Origin: Leptospira brenneri
GTDB taxonomy: Bacteria; Spirochaetota; Leptospiria; Leptospirales; Leptospiraceae
Direction: 5' to 3'
Assembly (NCBI RefSeq): GCF_002812125.1
Contig: NZ_NPDQ01000003.1
Location: forward strand, 1 to 64,000
DNA length: 64,000 nucleotides
Positions 26,626 through 35,570 of this stretch are shown piece by piece. Under the pieces are notes generated by a model. That model saw only the letters and a list, made by a program, of their open reading frames with translations, did not search any database and was not told the DNA's origin. The position numbers and the translations under genes are program-made. Each line of letters starts with the position of its first letter. Positions within the stretch are counted from its first letter, which is position 1.

Positions 26626-27063
26626 TTATGCGCTAGGTGCTTCTGCAGCTTTTGCTTGTGCAAGAGCGGCTTTAGAAGCCTCATCCTGTCTCTTTTTATC
26701 TTTCGCAACGATCGCTTGACCGCCTTTTCTTTCTTTGATACGTCCCGCTTTTCCTTTTTTATCACGGAGATAGAAAAGTTTTGCACGACGAACAGATCCT
26801 TTACGAACGAGTTCAATCTTTGCAATGCGTGGACTGTGAAGTGGGAAAATTCTTTCCACTCCGATATCATAAGATACACGTCTTACAGTAAATGTTTTGC
26901 TTTGTGATTTGTTTGCAATGGAGATCACAACGCCTTCGTAAACCTGAACACGTTCTTTTCCAGATTCAACGATTTTGTAGTGAACTTTTACAGTATCACC
27001 AATTTCGAAATTAAGTTCGTTCTTTGCTTCGCCTGCGAGTGCTGTTTCTAGAATCTGATTCAT
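26626..27063 (-). CDS. rplS: Ribosomal protein L19
   Basis: The body [29 protein letters not shown] and [25 protein letters not shown] is textbook L19, which sits at the interface of the two ribosomal subunits. I use the ATG at 27061-27063. It has AGAGGA five bases upstream, overlapping the trmD stop, and gives the normal distance of about 22 residues to GDTV. A longer frame from 27111 would add 16 lysine-rich residues. The C-terminus carries an extra tail of about 25 residues rich in alanine and lysine, not found in short L19 proteins. The gene lies between trmD and rnhB as in many bacteria. Confidence 0.95.
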   Translation of the reverse strand: MNQILETALAGEAKNELNFEIGDTVKVHYKIVESGKERVQVYEGVVISIANKSQSKTFTVRRVSYDIGVERIFPLHSPRIAKIELVRKGSVRRAKLFYLRDKKGKAGRIKERKGGQAIVAKDKKRQDEASKAALAQAKAAEAPSA

Positions 27064-27071
27064 GGCTTCCT

Positions 27072-27725
27072 CTAAGAATGATTTCTTGTTTTGCGGTTTT
27101 TTTGCCGCCATTTCCGGATCTCTTCATGATGTCCACCGAGGAGCACATCTGGAACAGTCCAACCCATAAAATCATAGGGTTTTGTATATTGAGGGTATTC
27201 TAATTCTTCCGTTTCGTTGTGCGACTCTTCGAGAAGGCTTTCTTCTTTTCCTAAAAACCCCGGAACAAACCGAGAAAGGCAGTCGGCAACAACGAGAGCA
27301 GCTAAATCCCCCGATGAAATAACATAGTTTCCAATGGCCACTTCCCTGTCAATTAAATGCTCCGCGACACGATGGTCGACCCCTTCGTAATACCCTGAAA
27401 TCAAAGTAAAGGTCTCAGAAGACTCATAAATCTCCCGGGCCAGAGTTTGGTTGAAAAGTTCTCCGGAAGGACTGAGGAGGAGGACCTTACCCTTGTCCTC
27501 CCCAAGAGATTCCAAAGCGCGGTAAATGGGTCCTACTTGCAAAAGCATCCCGGGGCCACCCCCGTAGATGGTATCATCTACCTTTTGGTGTTTGTTGTCG
27601 GCAAAGTCCCGGAGGTGGACGGTATTGATTTCCACAACGCCCTGTTTTACGGCTTTTCCCGGAATTCCTGTGTCAAAATAGGAGGTAATTTTTTCAGGGA
27701 AAAGAGTGATGAAATTAAACTTCAA
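27072..27725 (-). CDS. trmD: tRNA (guanine-37-N1)-methyltransferase
   Basis: TrmD methylates G37 next to the anticodon with S-adenosylmethionine, which prevents frameshifting. The trefoil-knot motifs are clear: FNFITLFPE at the start, [41 protein letters not shown] and the knot segment [18 protein letters not shown]. The catalytic aspartate lies in the C-terminal part. At 217 residues it is shorter than the roughly 250 of enteric TrmD, mainly at the C-terminus. It overlaps rimM by 11 bases. Confidence 0.96.
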   Translation of the reverse strand: MKFNFITLFPEKITSYFDTGIPGKAVKQGVVEINTVHLRDFADNKHQKVDDTIYGGGPGMLLQVGPIYRALESLGEDKGKVLLLSPSGELFNQTLAREIYESSETFTLISGYYEGVDHRVAEHLIDREVAIGNYVISSGDLAALVVADCLSRFVPGFLGKEESLLEESHNETEELEYPQYTKPYDFMGWTVPDVLLGGHHEEIRKWRQKNRKTRNHS

Positions 27726-28251
27726 ACCACTGCTCCCAGCCTATGATTTCCAAAGTTTTGGATTCTAAATTCCAATCACCGACAAACTGATGGAGAAAAG
27801 GGATCAGAACGGTTTCTCCTTCACTGGCCTTAGGCTTTAGTTCTAGGATCGGATGAGCGGGATTGTCGATCACTTGGGTAACAATGTATTCCAGAGAGGT
27901 TTTGGATTCCTTAGAGATGGCAATAAGGCCCACCAAATCTTCGGTGTAAATTTCGCCTTCTGTAGGTTTGGGTAAGTCTTCCCTTTTCCAGAGCAAAGAA
28001 AATCCCCGGTATTTGATCACCGTTTCCGGTGTATCATACCCTTTCAGTTTTAAAAGGAAATGATTTCCATTCTGTTTGATTTCTTCGACTTGGATGGTAG
28101 ACTGATTCCCTCTGGGATCTTCTACAGTGCAGTTGAGCGGTGGTTTGGCGGAGATGAGGGTATCACCTTCTGTGAAAACTTTGATGAACCCTTTGATTCC
28201 ATGTGAGGATCCAATGACCCCCACTTTCACTAAACTTGGTTTAGTCGACAA
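27715..28251 (-). CDS. rimM: Ribosome maturation factor RimM
   Basis: The 178-residue protein opens with [19 protein letters not shown], the RimM N-terminal signature, and has a second PRC-barrel-like domain ([18 protein letters not shown] and [12 protein letters not shown]). RimM binds S19 and helps mature the head of the 30S subunit. Its start overlaps the KH-protein gene by 11 bases and its end overlaps trmD, matching the usual rpsP-KH-rimM-trmD order. Confident. Confidence 0.95.
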   Translation of the reverse strand: MSTKPSLVKVGVIGSSHGIKGFIKVFTEGDTLISAKPPLNCTVEDPRGNQSTIQVEEIKQNGNHFLLKLKGYDTPETVIKYRGFSLLWKREDLPKPTEGEIYTEDLVGLIAISKESKTSLEYIVTQVIDNPAHPILELKPKASEGETVLIPFLHQFVGDWNLESKTLEIIGWEQWFEV

Positions 28252-28471
28252 TTTCTAAAGTATAGTTTTTGCCTTGTTTGGTTCCGGCGGCTTGTAAAAC
28301 AGTTCGCAAAGATTTTGCAATTCTACCGTTTTTTCCGATCACCTTACCTAGGTCTTTTGCTGCTACCCGAAGTTCGATCACAGTTTCTTCCTCTCCGGGG
28401 ACTTGGTTGACAGCCACTTGTTCTGGTTGGTCAACGAGAGATGTAACGATATAACGAACTAAGGATTCCAT
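28241..28471 (-). CDS. khpA: KH-domain RNA-binding protein (KhpA/YlqC)
   Basis: The 76-residue protein is one KH domain with the GxxG loop: [24 protein letters not shown]. KhpA homologues bind RNA, often with KhpB, and influence cell division and envelope gene expression in Gram-positive bacteria. It lies between rpsP (seven bases away) and rimM (overlapping), the position of ylqC in Bacillus. The RNA targets are not known here. Confidence 0.93.
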   Translation of the reverse strand: MESLVRYIVTSLVDQPEQVAVNQVPGEEETVIELRVAAKDLGKVIGKNGRIAKSLRTVLQAAGTKQGKNYTLEIVD

Positions 28472-28478
28472 GTATCAA

Positions 28479-28736
28479 TTAACCTTTGAATTTTGACCAA
28501 ACGTCGTCTTTTTTCAAAAGAGCAAGAACTGTATCAGTTGGTTGTGCGCCTTTTTTTAACCAAGAAAGAGTTTTTTCTTCGTTGAAAGTCGCTTTTTTAA
28601 CAGAGGAAGAAGATGGGTGAAAATGTCCCACTGCTTCAATGAACTTTCCGTCACGTGGAGCACGAATATCAGCTGCTACGATGCGATAGTGCGGGTCTGC
28701 TTTTGTTCCCGTTCTTTGTAATCTTAATTTAACCAA
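28479..28736 (-). CDS. rpsP: Ribosomal protein S16
   Basis: The 85-residue protein starts [20 protein letters not shown], followed by the AVGHFHP segment and [11 protein letters not shown], all standard for S16, an early 30S assembly protein. It is the first gene of the ribosomal and tRNA-modification cluster. AAGGAA precedes the ATG. Only 47 bases separate it from rpe, so it may be read from a promoter in that short gap or through from rpe. Confidence 0.97.
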   Translation of the reverse strand: MVKLRLQRTGTKADPHYRIVAADIRAPRDGKFIEAVGHFHPSSSSVKKATFNEEKTLSWLKKGAQPTDTVLALLKKDDVWSKFKG

Positions 28737-28783
28737 GGAAAAATACCCCTTTTATAGCGAGTTTTTTGAAACGGGACGATCTG

Positions 28784-29446
28784 TCAAGAGCGAGTTCTAG
28801 CACTTGCAGCGAGTTCCTTCAATTTTTTGCCCTGTGCGTTCGGATCTCCCGTTTTATAGAGACCAGAACCCACAACCGTGATGTCCACTCCGAGTTTTGC
28901 GAGCTCCTCCATATTGGATTCGTTCACACCCCCATCCACTTCCAATTCTATATTGTAAGGTTTGGTAAGTTTACGTACGGCAGCAATTTTTTCAAACCCT
29001 GATTTTACAAAGGATTGTCCGTAAAAACCAGGATCCACAGTCATGAGAAGGACAAGATCCAAATACGGTAAAATTTGCGAAATCGATTCCGGTGGGGTTT
29101 GTGGGTTCAGAGAAACTCCTACTTTGATTCCCGCTTTTCGGATTTCTTCTGCCAAACGAACAGAGAAGTTCGTGGTTTCAATATGGAAGGTGATACAATA
29201 CGGATTTAAATCAAAGTATTTTGGAACATGGAGTTCGGGATTACTCACCATAAGATGTACATCGAGTGGGATCTCTGTGTGCGACTTCACTTCTTTGGTA
29301 AAAGCCTCTCCAAAAGAAATTTGAGGAACAAAGTTTCCGTCCATCACATCAATATGGATGAGGTCGATATTTTCCTGTTTGTATGTGGGAAGCTCCTGAG
29401 CGAGTCCAGTTAGTTTTGCTGCAAGAATAGAGGCAGAGATTTTCAT
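28784..29446 (-). CDS. rpe: Ribulose-phosphate 3-epimerase
   Basis: The enzyme interconverts ribulose 5-phosphate and xylulose 5-phosphate in the pentose-phosphate pathway. Key segments of the TIM barrel are [32 protein letters not shown] (metal-binding His and catalytic Asp), [28 protein letters not shown] and [13 protein letters not shown]. The start is the ATG at 29444-29446, with AGGAA nine bases upstream and the family N-terminus. The frame opening 39 bases earlier lies within the preceding gene. It is 220 residues long, as expected. Confidence 0.96.
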   Translation of the reverse strand: MKISASILAAKLTGLAQELPTYKQENIDLIHIDVMDGNFVPQISFGEAFTKEVKSHTEIPLDVHLMVSNPELHVPKYFDLNPYCITFHIETTNFSVRLAEEIRKAGIKVGVSLNPQTPPESISQILPYLDLVLLMTVDPGFYGQSFVKSGFEKIAAVRKLTKPYNIELEVDGGVNESNMEELAKLGVDITVVGSGLYKTGDPNAQGKKLKELAASARTRS

Positions 29447-29447
29447 C

Positions 29448-30467
29448 TTAATAGGTTCCTTTGAGTTTCCATACTTTAGCGACACCGGATTCCTTTCCGA
29501 CGAGAGTCACCTTAACATTTCCTGCCCGGTGGATGAGAAAACGAACAGGTTCGTCTTCTTTTAAACTTTGGCTTGTTAAAATTTCTTTTTCGATTTCCGT
29601 ATCCTCTCCCGGCTTCGTATAACTTACTTTAGCCGAGTAGAGATCATCATCGTCCACTTCATACTCTAAAAATTCATAATCTTGAACAAGTGATTCGGAT
29701 GGTTTTAGGAAAAAAGCTCCGACTTCAGCACCAGTCTGTTTTAATTCAAAAGAGGATACAAGGCCATGTGACTCACGAAACTCTGGTTTCGTAGTTTCTT
29801 TCAGACGATAGGGAATTTTTTTTCTCTGGAGGTAGTCTACCACAAAAGGAACAGGAGTTCCGATCAATTTAGAAGAATCTATTGGATCAAGGGCTGATTG
29901 GTTGGATTTTTTTTCTGTATTTGGTTCTGTTACGAGTAAATAGATTTTTTCACCAGAATGAGTTTCTTTTCCAGGACCAGGGATTTGGTCTATGATCGTT
30001 TCTGCAGGTTCGTCACCTACCGCCGGCACATAAGTGATCCCACCAATTTGTAAGGGAACATATACTTCCCCAGATAATACTTTTTCTAAAATGGCCTTGG
30101 CTCGTTTTAAATCTTGGCCTTTAACATCGGGAATGGTAACCCGATCAAATCCAATATTGACTGTAAGATAAAGTTTAGATCCTGCTTCCACTTCTTTCCC
30201 TGGATCAATGGATTGTGCGAGGATGATTCCATCTGTTTTTTCTGGAATGCGTTGTGTTTCCAAACGAACTTTGAGTTGGAGTCTTTGTAATTCGTTATGA
30301 ACCTCAATATAGTTTTTTCCAATCACATAAGGCATCATTACCTTTTGTTCTTCTTTGGTTCGAACCACGACCACGAGGAAGGCAGCTACAAAAAAAACAA
30401 GAAGGCCTAAACCTACAAATAGAACATAACCACTGTAAGGTAGAATTTTTAGAAACTTTTCTTTCAC
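29448..30467 (-). CDS. PASTA-domain membrane protein
   Basis: The 339-residue protein has a short cytoplasmic start, one membrane helix ([23 protein letters not shown], about 13-35) and an outer part with about three PASTA repeats. Each has the [16 protein letters not shown] or [14 protein letters not shown] pattern followed by [13 protein letters not shown] or [18 protein letters not shown] domains bind peptidoglycan fragments. Here they are not joined to a kinase or a penicillin-binding protein, so the protein may act as a wall-sensing scaffold. It overlaps fmt by four bases and precedes rpe without a gap. Confidence 0.85.
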   Translation of the reverse strand: MKEKFLKILPYSGYVLFVGLGLLVFFVAAFLVVVVRTKEEQKVMMPYVIGKNYIEVHNELQRLQLKVRLETQRIPEKTDGIILAQSIDPGKEVEAGSKLYLTVNIGFDRVTIPDVKGQDLKRAKAILEKVLSGEVYVPLQIGGITYVPAVGDEPAETIIDQIPGPGKETHSGEKIYLLVTEPNTEKKSNQSALDPIDSSKLIGTPVPFVVDYLQRKKIPYRLKETTKPEFRESHGLVSSFELKQTGAEVGAFFLKPSESLVQDYEFLEYEVDDDDLYSAKVSYTKPGEDTEIEKEILTSQSLKEDEPVRFLIHRAGNVKVTLVGKESGVAKVWKLKGTY

Positions 30468-31432
30468 GTAAATGATTCTCCGGCTAAAACCCGCGCTCCA
30501 TTGAAAAACTCAAATCCTTTCATGGGCTTTTTTCCCTCGGGTTGTAAGGTGTCTATACCAAGCAGGTTTCCGTCTCCACAGAGGCAGAAAAGCCTTTTTT
30601 TCTGGTATAAGAAAAAGGAACCGGGGTGTAGTCCTTCGGGAATGGAGATGGGCTCCAAGGAAGAATCAGGCAAAAAAGAGGAAATGAGAATGACCCTTTT
30701 CTCTCGAAACACTGTGGTCGCCAAAGGATCTGGATAAAGGGCGCGGATTCGGTTGTGGATCTTCGTTGCCGAATCGGACCACTGGACTGGGCGGTCGGCT
30801 GCGGTAATTTTTTTGCAATGAGTGGCTTCACTCGCATTTTGCGGATGAGAGTCCCAAGGGGTATCCTCCGATTCTAATTTTTTGAGAAGACGAATGAGTT
30901 CCTCCCCCCCTTTTTTTGTGATCGATTCCAAAAGAGAACCTGTGGTTTCCTCAGTCTTTATCTGCCAAGATTTCTGTGAAATGATATCTCCAGAATCTAC
31001 CTCTTTTGCTAAAAACTGAATCGTGAATCCAGAATCCTCCTCTCCACTTAAGAGAAAACTTTGGACAGGAGATGCTCCTCTGTATTTGGGAAGCAAACTT
31101 CCATGAAGGTTGATGCTACCAAACTTCGGATCTTGGAAAACGTTCTCAGGAACAATGGATCCATACGCATAAACGATATGAACAGGAGAGCCAAATGACA
31201 GAATTTTTTTTTGTGTTTCTTCATCTGTTCGGAGTTTCGGTGATTGGATGACCGGAATTCCTTTGGCCAGTGCCAACTCTTTCACCGGGGTTGGGGTGAT
31301 GATTTGTTTTCTTCCCACTGGTTTGTCGATATTGGTCACCACAAAATCGACAGTGATCCCTGCTTCAAGCAACATAGAGAGTAATTCCTTAGAATGTTCA
31401 GGAGATCCAAAGTATCCAATCGAAAGTTTCAT
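30464..31432 (-). CDS. fmt: Methionyl-tRNA formyltransferase
   Basis: Fmt formylates the initiator methionyl-tRNA. The N-terminal domain shows IGYFGSPEHS, the active-site region GSINLHGSLLPKYRGASPV (Asn and His) and FLAKEVDSGDII with the catalytic aspartate. The C-terminal tRNA-binding barrel follows (ADRPVQWSDSATKIHNRIRALYP). At 322 residues it is normal in length. It lies 11 bases after priA. Confident. Confidence 0.96.
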   Translation of the reverse strand: MKLSIGYFGSPEHSKELLSMLLEAGITVDFVVTNIDKPVGRKQIITPTPVKELALAKGIPVIQSPKLRTDEETQKKILSFGSPVHIVYAYGSIVPENVFQDPKFGSINLHGSLLPKYRGASPVQSFLLSGEEDSGFTIQFLAKEVDSGDIISQKSWQIKTEETTGSLLESITKKGGEELIRLLKKLESEDTPWDSHPQNASEATHCKKITAADRPVQWSDSATKIHNRIRALYPDPLATTVFREKRVILISSFLPDSSLEPISIPEGLHPGSFFLYQKKRLFCLCGDGNLLGIDTLQPEGKKPMKGFEFFNGARVLAGESFT

Positions 31433-31443
31433 TTTTTTTCCTA

Positions 31444-33396
31444 TTAAACAAGTTCTAATGGATCCAAATCATATTCAATATAACATTTGGTATCCACTTT
31501 AAATTTTGATTTTGTCTCACGTAAAAGATTACGTAAAACTGTGATGGATTTTGATTTTAACAAGATATGATATCTAAAGTTATTGTCAATTTTGTAAAAG
31601 GGACACTGGCTTGGCCCAAGAAGGATTACCGATTCATCGATAAGATCTTTTAAAGTTTCTGCATACAAAACAGATTGTTTGTTTGCAACCTCTTCATATT
31701 TAGATCGGAACACAAGCCTCGCCAAACGAGAAAAAGGTGGATAAAACATATCCTTTCTAAAGTTTATTTCCCAATCAAAAAAAGCAGGATAATTTTGTTC
31801 CATAGCCATCTTAAGAACAGGATGTTCTGGATCATTTGACTGGATGAGAACTTCTCCTTTTTTTTCTCCCCGACCAGCACGACCAGCCACTTGGGAAATG
31901 AGAGAATAGGTTCTTTCACTGCTCCTAAAATCAGGAACTCCCAAACCATGGTTTGCATTCAGAATTCCAACAAGAGTTACGTTTGCATAATCCAAACCTT
32001 TTGCAATCATCTGAGTTCCAGTGAGGATATCTAAGTTTCCATCCCCTAACTTCTCGAGTACGTCACGAGTAACCTCTTTGTTTTTAGAGCTATCTTGGTC
32101 TAAACGTTCAATCCTTGCCTTCGGAAAATGAGAAAGTAAATACTCTTCTAATTTTTGTGTACCCGCCCCAAAAAGATCTAAATCTTCTCCATGAATTTGT
32201 TTTAAATTCTGTAAGGTAGATTTATATCCGCAGAGATGGCAACGGACCGTTTTGTCCGAATGATAACAAAGAGTTGCCGTGCACTTGGGGCAATGGATGA
32301 ACTCTTTCGTGGTTGTGGAATAAATAAACGGGTTGTACCCTCTGCGGTTCAAAAGTATGATCGTTTGTTCTTGTTTTTTCAATCGATCGGAAATCTTAAA
32401 CTGCAAATCACCAGAAAGGAGATCACTATCCTCTTTTTTTTCTGCAATTTCCACAGTAGGAAGTGAGGCGAAAAGATTGGCTCTTTCTTTTAGTTCTGAA
32501 AAACCAATTTGTCCTAATTTTGCCAGGTAATAGATTTCTAAACTTGGGGTTGCAGAGCCTAACAAAAGTTTCCCGTTTGTTTTTAAAATTCTCTGTAAGG
32601 CCACTTGTTTCGCATGGTATCTAGGGGATCCATGTTCTTTGTAAGAACCATCATGTTCTTCATCTAATATGATTAAGGAGATATCAGATAAAGGAGCAAA
32701 AACTGCGGAACGGGTTCCAATACAAATTCGTTTCCTCCCTTCTTTTAAATCCAAATAGTTTTGAAACTTTTCTGAGGTTCGCAAGTGAGAATGTAATACC
32801 GCCACCTGTCCAGGAAAAACCTTCTCAATACGAGTGATTGTGGGATAAGTGAGTGAAATCTCAGGAACAAGAAAAATCACAGAACCTTTCGACTTTTCTA
32901 AAATATCTGCCATGAGATGCATATAAACTTCTGTTTTCCCACTTCCGGTAATTCCATATAATAAATGGGTATTGGACTTGGACCCAGATTTGATTTCTAG
33001 TAGGGCATTTTTTTGTGCTTCGTTTAACGGGTGTAACAATTCATAGTGAATTTGAACCGAATTTGTATTTTGGCTCTTTCGTTTTTTTCCCTTAGGAACC
33101 ATAAGAAACAAGGCTTCCCCAAGAGAAGATAAATAACTATCCGCCATCCACTGCGCAAGTTCTAATTGTTCCTCAGTTAGAATAGGTTCAGAATCAATTT
33201 GTTTTATAATGGCCAGGGTTTCATAGTTGGGCTCATTCGAGTGAATTTCGATGACTACCCCTTCCCATTCCTTTCCATTTAAGGGAACCAGAACACGAAC
33301 TCCCCGCTCCAAGGTTTCTATCTCTATTGGAATTTCATAAGTTAAGGTTCTACTTTCCCAAGATAGATTGAGAGCGATTTCCGCGTATCGAATCAT
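31444..33396 (-). CDS. priA: Primosomal helicase PriA (replication restart)
   Basis: The 650-residue protein has the 3' DNA-binding domain first, then a superfamily 2 helicase core: LLYGITGSGKTEVYMHL (Walker A), LIILDEEHDGSYKEHG (DEEH box), LLLGSATPSLE, and QVAGRAGRGEKKGEVLIQ (motif VI). PriA reloads the replisome at stalled forks. The zinc region keeps HCPKCT and RCHLCG, but both cysteine pairs of the other zinc site are gone: the segment is IYSTTTKEF where E. coli has LCHDCG, and NLKQIHGED where it has QCPSCGS. One of the two zinc sites is therefore lost as a unit. It is followed two bases on by a gene encoding a glycosylase-fold protein. Confidence 0.95.
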   Translation of the reverse strand: MIRYAEIALNLSWESRTLTYEIPIEIETLERGVRVLVPLNGKEWEGVVIEIHSNEPNYETLAIIKQIDSEPILTEEQLELAQWMADSYLSSLGEALFLMVPKGKKRKSQNTNSVQIHYELLHPLNEAQKNALLEIKSGSKSNTHLLYGITGSGKTEVYMHLMADILEKSKGSVIFLVPEISLTYPTITRIEKVFPGQVAVLHSHLRTSEKFQNYLDLKEGRKRICIGTRSAVFAPLSDISLIILDEEHDGSYKEHGSPRYHAKQVALQRILKTNGKLLLGSATPSLEIYYLAKLGQIGFSELKERANLFASLPTVEIAEKKEDSDLLSGDLQFKISDRLKKQEQTIILLNRRGYNPFIYSTTTKEFIHCPKCTATLCYHSDKTVRCHLCGYKSTLQNLKQIHGEDLDLFGAGTQKLEEYLLSHFPKARIERLDQDSSKNKEVTRDVLEKLGDGNLDILTGTQMIAKGLDYANVTLVGILNANHGLGVPDFRSSERTYSLISQVAGRAGRGEKKGEVLIQSNDPEHPVLKMAMEQNYPAFFDWEINFRKDMFYPPFSRLARLVFRSKYEEVANKQSVLYAETLKDLIDESVILLGPSQCPFYKIDNNFRYHILLKSKSITVLRNLLRETKSKFKVDTKCYIEYDLDPLELV

Positions 33397-33397
33397 A

Positions 33398-34216
33398 TTA
33401 TAAATAAGGTTTTAAAGTAGATAAGTGTGAAATGAAACTTTCTTCCAACTCTTGTTTTTCTTTTCCATATTGAAAGAGATTGGATTCTGAATCTGTTTTT
33501 TTTGCCTTTTCCCCCAGAAATACCAGGGCTTCCGGTGACCTTGTGATGAGAATGGGAACAGAAAGACCAGAAAGATCCCAAGAAATTTGTTTACCGAGTA
33601 AATCTTTTGCTTTTTCACCACCAAATAATAGTTTTGCGGATGAACCCAAAATAATAATGGATTTAATTCCATATTCTTCTACAGTATCTTTTACGTGGAA
33701 CTTACAATTTTCCACTCTCTGTTGCCAATCAGTATCTTTAGAATCTGTATGGGAAAAAGTACAGGCAGGGTATTCCTGGTAAAATAACTCTTCGAAGGAA
33801 AATCCAAATACCTTTCCAACAATTTCGCCCCAACTATTTTCCGTTAGTTTGTCTTTAAAAATCTGATTGGGTTTTGTTTTGGTGAATGGTTTTTCTTTTG
33901 GACTTGTTGCTCCAGAATAATGGAGAACAAGGATTGGTTTTCGACCTTTGTGAAGAAACTGCCGAACACCACTTAATTTCCCTTGGCAAAGAGTACAAGA
34001 AAAGTTTACCAAATCTTTGTTTTTTCTTTGGTTTTCTTTTTGTTGTTTCTTTTGAATTTCTATAGATTCGGGTACTTTTGATTTCCAAGGAAACCCATAA
34101 TCGTTTGGATCCTGTTCTTCTTGGAACCGGTAAACCGAAACTGATTTGTTTTGGATTAAAAACTTTGCTTCCGTTAGAATGTCGCTAAACCGTTCCAAAA
34201 TTGATTTTTGATCCAT
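33398..34216 (-). CDS. Divergent uracil-DNA-glycosylase-superfamily-like protein
   Basis: The 272-residue protein recalls family 4/5 uracil-DNA glycosylases in outline. A CTLCQGKLSGVRQFLHKGRKPILVL segment matches the usual C-x-x-C-x-L-x-x-x-R start. Late in the chain ENCKFHVKDTVEEYG plus SIIILGSSAKLLFGGEKA matches the C-terminal helix and strand of the fold. The catalytic GEAPG-type motif is replaced by LHYSGATSPKEKP, and a second cysteine pair is not obvious. It may be a non-catalytic or altered member. The gene follows the NtrX-like regulator by one base and precedes priA by one base. The homology is a by-eye inference. Confidence 0.5.
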   Translation of the reverse strand: MDQKSILERFSDILTEAKFLIQNKSVSVYRFQEEQDPNDYGFPWKSKVPESIEIQKKQQKENQRKNKDLVNFSCTLCQGKLSGVRQFLHKGRKPILVLHYSGATSPKEKPFTKTKPNQIFKDKLTENSWGEIVGKVFGFSFEELFYQEYPACTFSHTDSKDTDWQQRVENCKFHVKDTVEEYGIKSIIILGSSAKLLFGGEKAKDLLGKQISWDLSGLSVPILITRSPEALVFLGEKAKKTDSESNLFQYGKEKQELEESFISHLSTLKPYL

Positions 34217-34217
34217 A

Positions 34218-35570
34218 CTAACCTTCGTTCAATTGTTCCACAGAAATATTTAAAGAACGTAATTTACGATATAAATGAGTTCTTTCAATTCCAAGAGCCT
34301 TTGATGTTCTCGTTACATTTCCTTCGCAAATCTGCAAGGTTTTGATGATGTACTGCCTTTCAAACTCTTCTTTGGCATGTTTCAAATCACCTCGAGCCAC
34401 CATTTCATTGGCTTTTTTAAATCCGTGAAGAGCCTCTTTTACATCTTTGGCTCGGATGATATCTCCTGGAACCAGAATACTGAGTCGTTCTAAAATATTT
34501 CCAAGTTCCCTTACATTCCCTGGCCAAAAATGATTGGTGAGAGCATCCAGCCCCTCGCGATCAATGGTTTTGGGAGTTAAGTTATTTTTTAAAATCGATT
34601 TATTTAAATAGTATTCGGCGAGTAGAGGGATATCCAAATTCCTTTCCCTGAGTGGTGGGAGCTCTAAGGGAATGACACTCAATGCATAATACAAATCTTC
34701 TCGAAACCTTCCCTCACGAATTGCCTCTTCTACATTGGAGTTGGTAGCCGCAAGGATACGAACATCAACAGAAACTGGCTCCTTTCCCCCAATACGCTCC
34801 AGTTTTTGTTCTAAAATCACCTTTAACACTTTCGATTGAATGGAAAGTGGTAAATCACATACCTCATCTAAAAACAGGGTTCCATTCTGCGCAGACTCCC
34901 ACTTTCCAATTTTCATATCACTTACTTCAAGATTAGAAGTGTTATCGATACCAAATAACTCTTGTTCTAAGATCTCCTCTGGAACCGCTGCACAATTAAA
35001 TTCAATGTATGGTTCGTTTTTTCTTTTGGAATTTTGATGAATGGCTCTTGCGGTCAGTTCCTTCCCCGTTCCATTCTCTCCAAAAATAAAAACCCTCGCG
35101 TTCGTCTGAGCCGCTTGAAAAATTGCAAACTTTACTCTTTTTATAGAAGAAGACTCTCCTAAAATTTCATCTACTTCCAATTGAAATTCAGGAATTTCAT
35201 TGTCTTTTGTTTTCTCTAAAGCGGACTCAATGGTATGAATTACTTTTTCAATCGAAAGTGGTTTCTCTAAAAAATCGATAGCACCTTTTTTTGTGGCGCT
35301 CACGGCAAGTTCAATGGTTCCATGACCAGAAATCATTACAATCGGCAAACTAGAATACAATTTTTTGCATTCATCTAAAATGGTTAACCCATCTTCTTTC
35401 CCCACCCAAACATCAAGAAGGACTAAAGAAGGTCTTTCTTTTGCGAGAGCCTTCAGTAAGGCCTTTCCATTAGCAAAATCTTCCACAGAATAATCTTCAT
35501 CTTCTAAAATCACACGAAGCGATTTTCGGATTTCTTTTTCATCATCTAAAATATAGATCAATTTTTGCAT
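34218..35570 (-). CDS. NtrC/NtrX-family response regulator lacking the GAFTGA loop
   Basis: The 450-residue protein has a receiver domain (phospho-acceptor D53 in LVLLDVWVGKEDG), an AAA+ domain (Walker A GENGTGKE 164-171; Walker B TLFLDEV 231-237; arginine finger region GRFREDLYYAL) and a Fis-type DNA-binding helix-turn-helix at the C-terminus (CEGNVTRTSKALGIERTHLYRKL). The loop between ELFG and the next helix, normally GAFTGA, is IDNTSNLEVSDMKIG. GAFTGA is the contact to sigma-54, so this protein probably cannot open sigma-54 promoters in the usual way. Its gene abuts that of an NtrY-like kinase; rpoN lies four genes upstream in the same direction. Confidence 0.9.
   Translation of the reverse strand: MQKLIYILDDEKEIRKSLRVILEDEDYSVEDFANGKALLKALAKERPSLVLLDVWVGKEDGLTILDECKKLYSSLPIVMISGHGTIELAVSATKKGAIDFLEKPLSIEKVIHTIESALEKTKDNEIPEFQLEVDEILGESSSIKRVKFAIFQAAQTNARVFIFGENGTGKELTARAIHQNSKRKNEPYIEFNCAAVPEEILEQELFGIDNTSNLEVSDMKIGKWESAQNGTLFLDEVCDLPLSIQSKVLKVILEQKLERIGGKEPVSVDVRILAATNSNVEEAIREGRFREDLYYALSVIPLELPPLRERNLDIPLLAEYYLNKSILKNNLTPKTIDREGLDALTNHFWPGNVRELGNILERLSILVPGDIIRAKDVKEALHGFKKANEMVARGDLKHAKEEFERQYIIKTLQICEGNVTRTSKALGIERTHLYRKLRSLNISVEQLNEG

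Noticed and set aside
27064..27111. Longer start of rplS
   Set aside because: The shorter start has a better binding site (AGAGGA) and the normal L19 N-terminal length; the longer one lies inside trmD.
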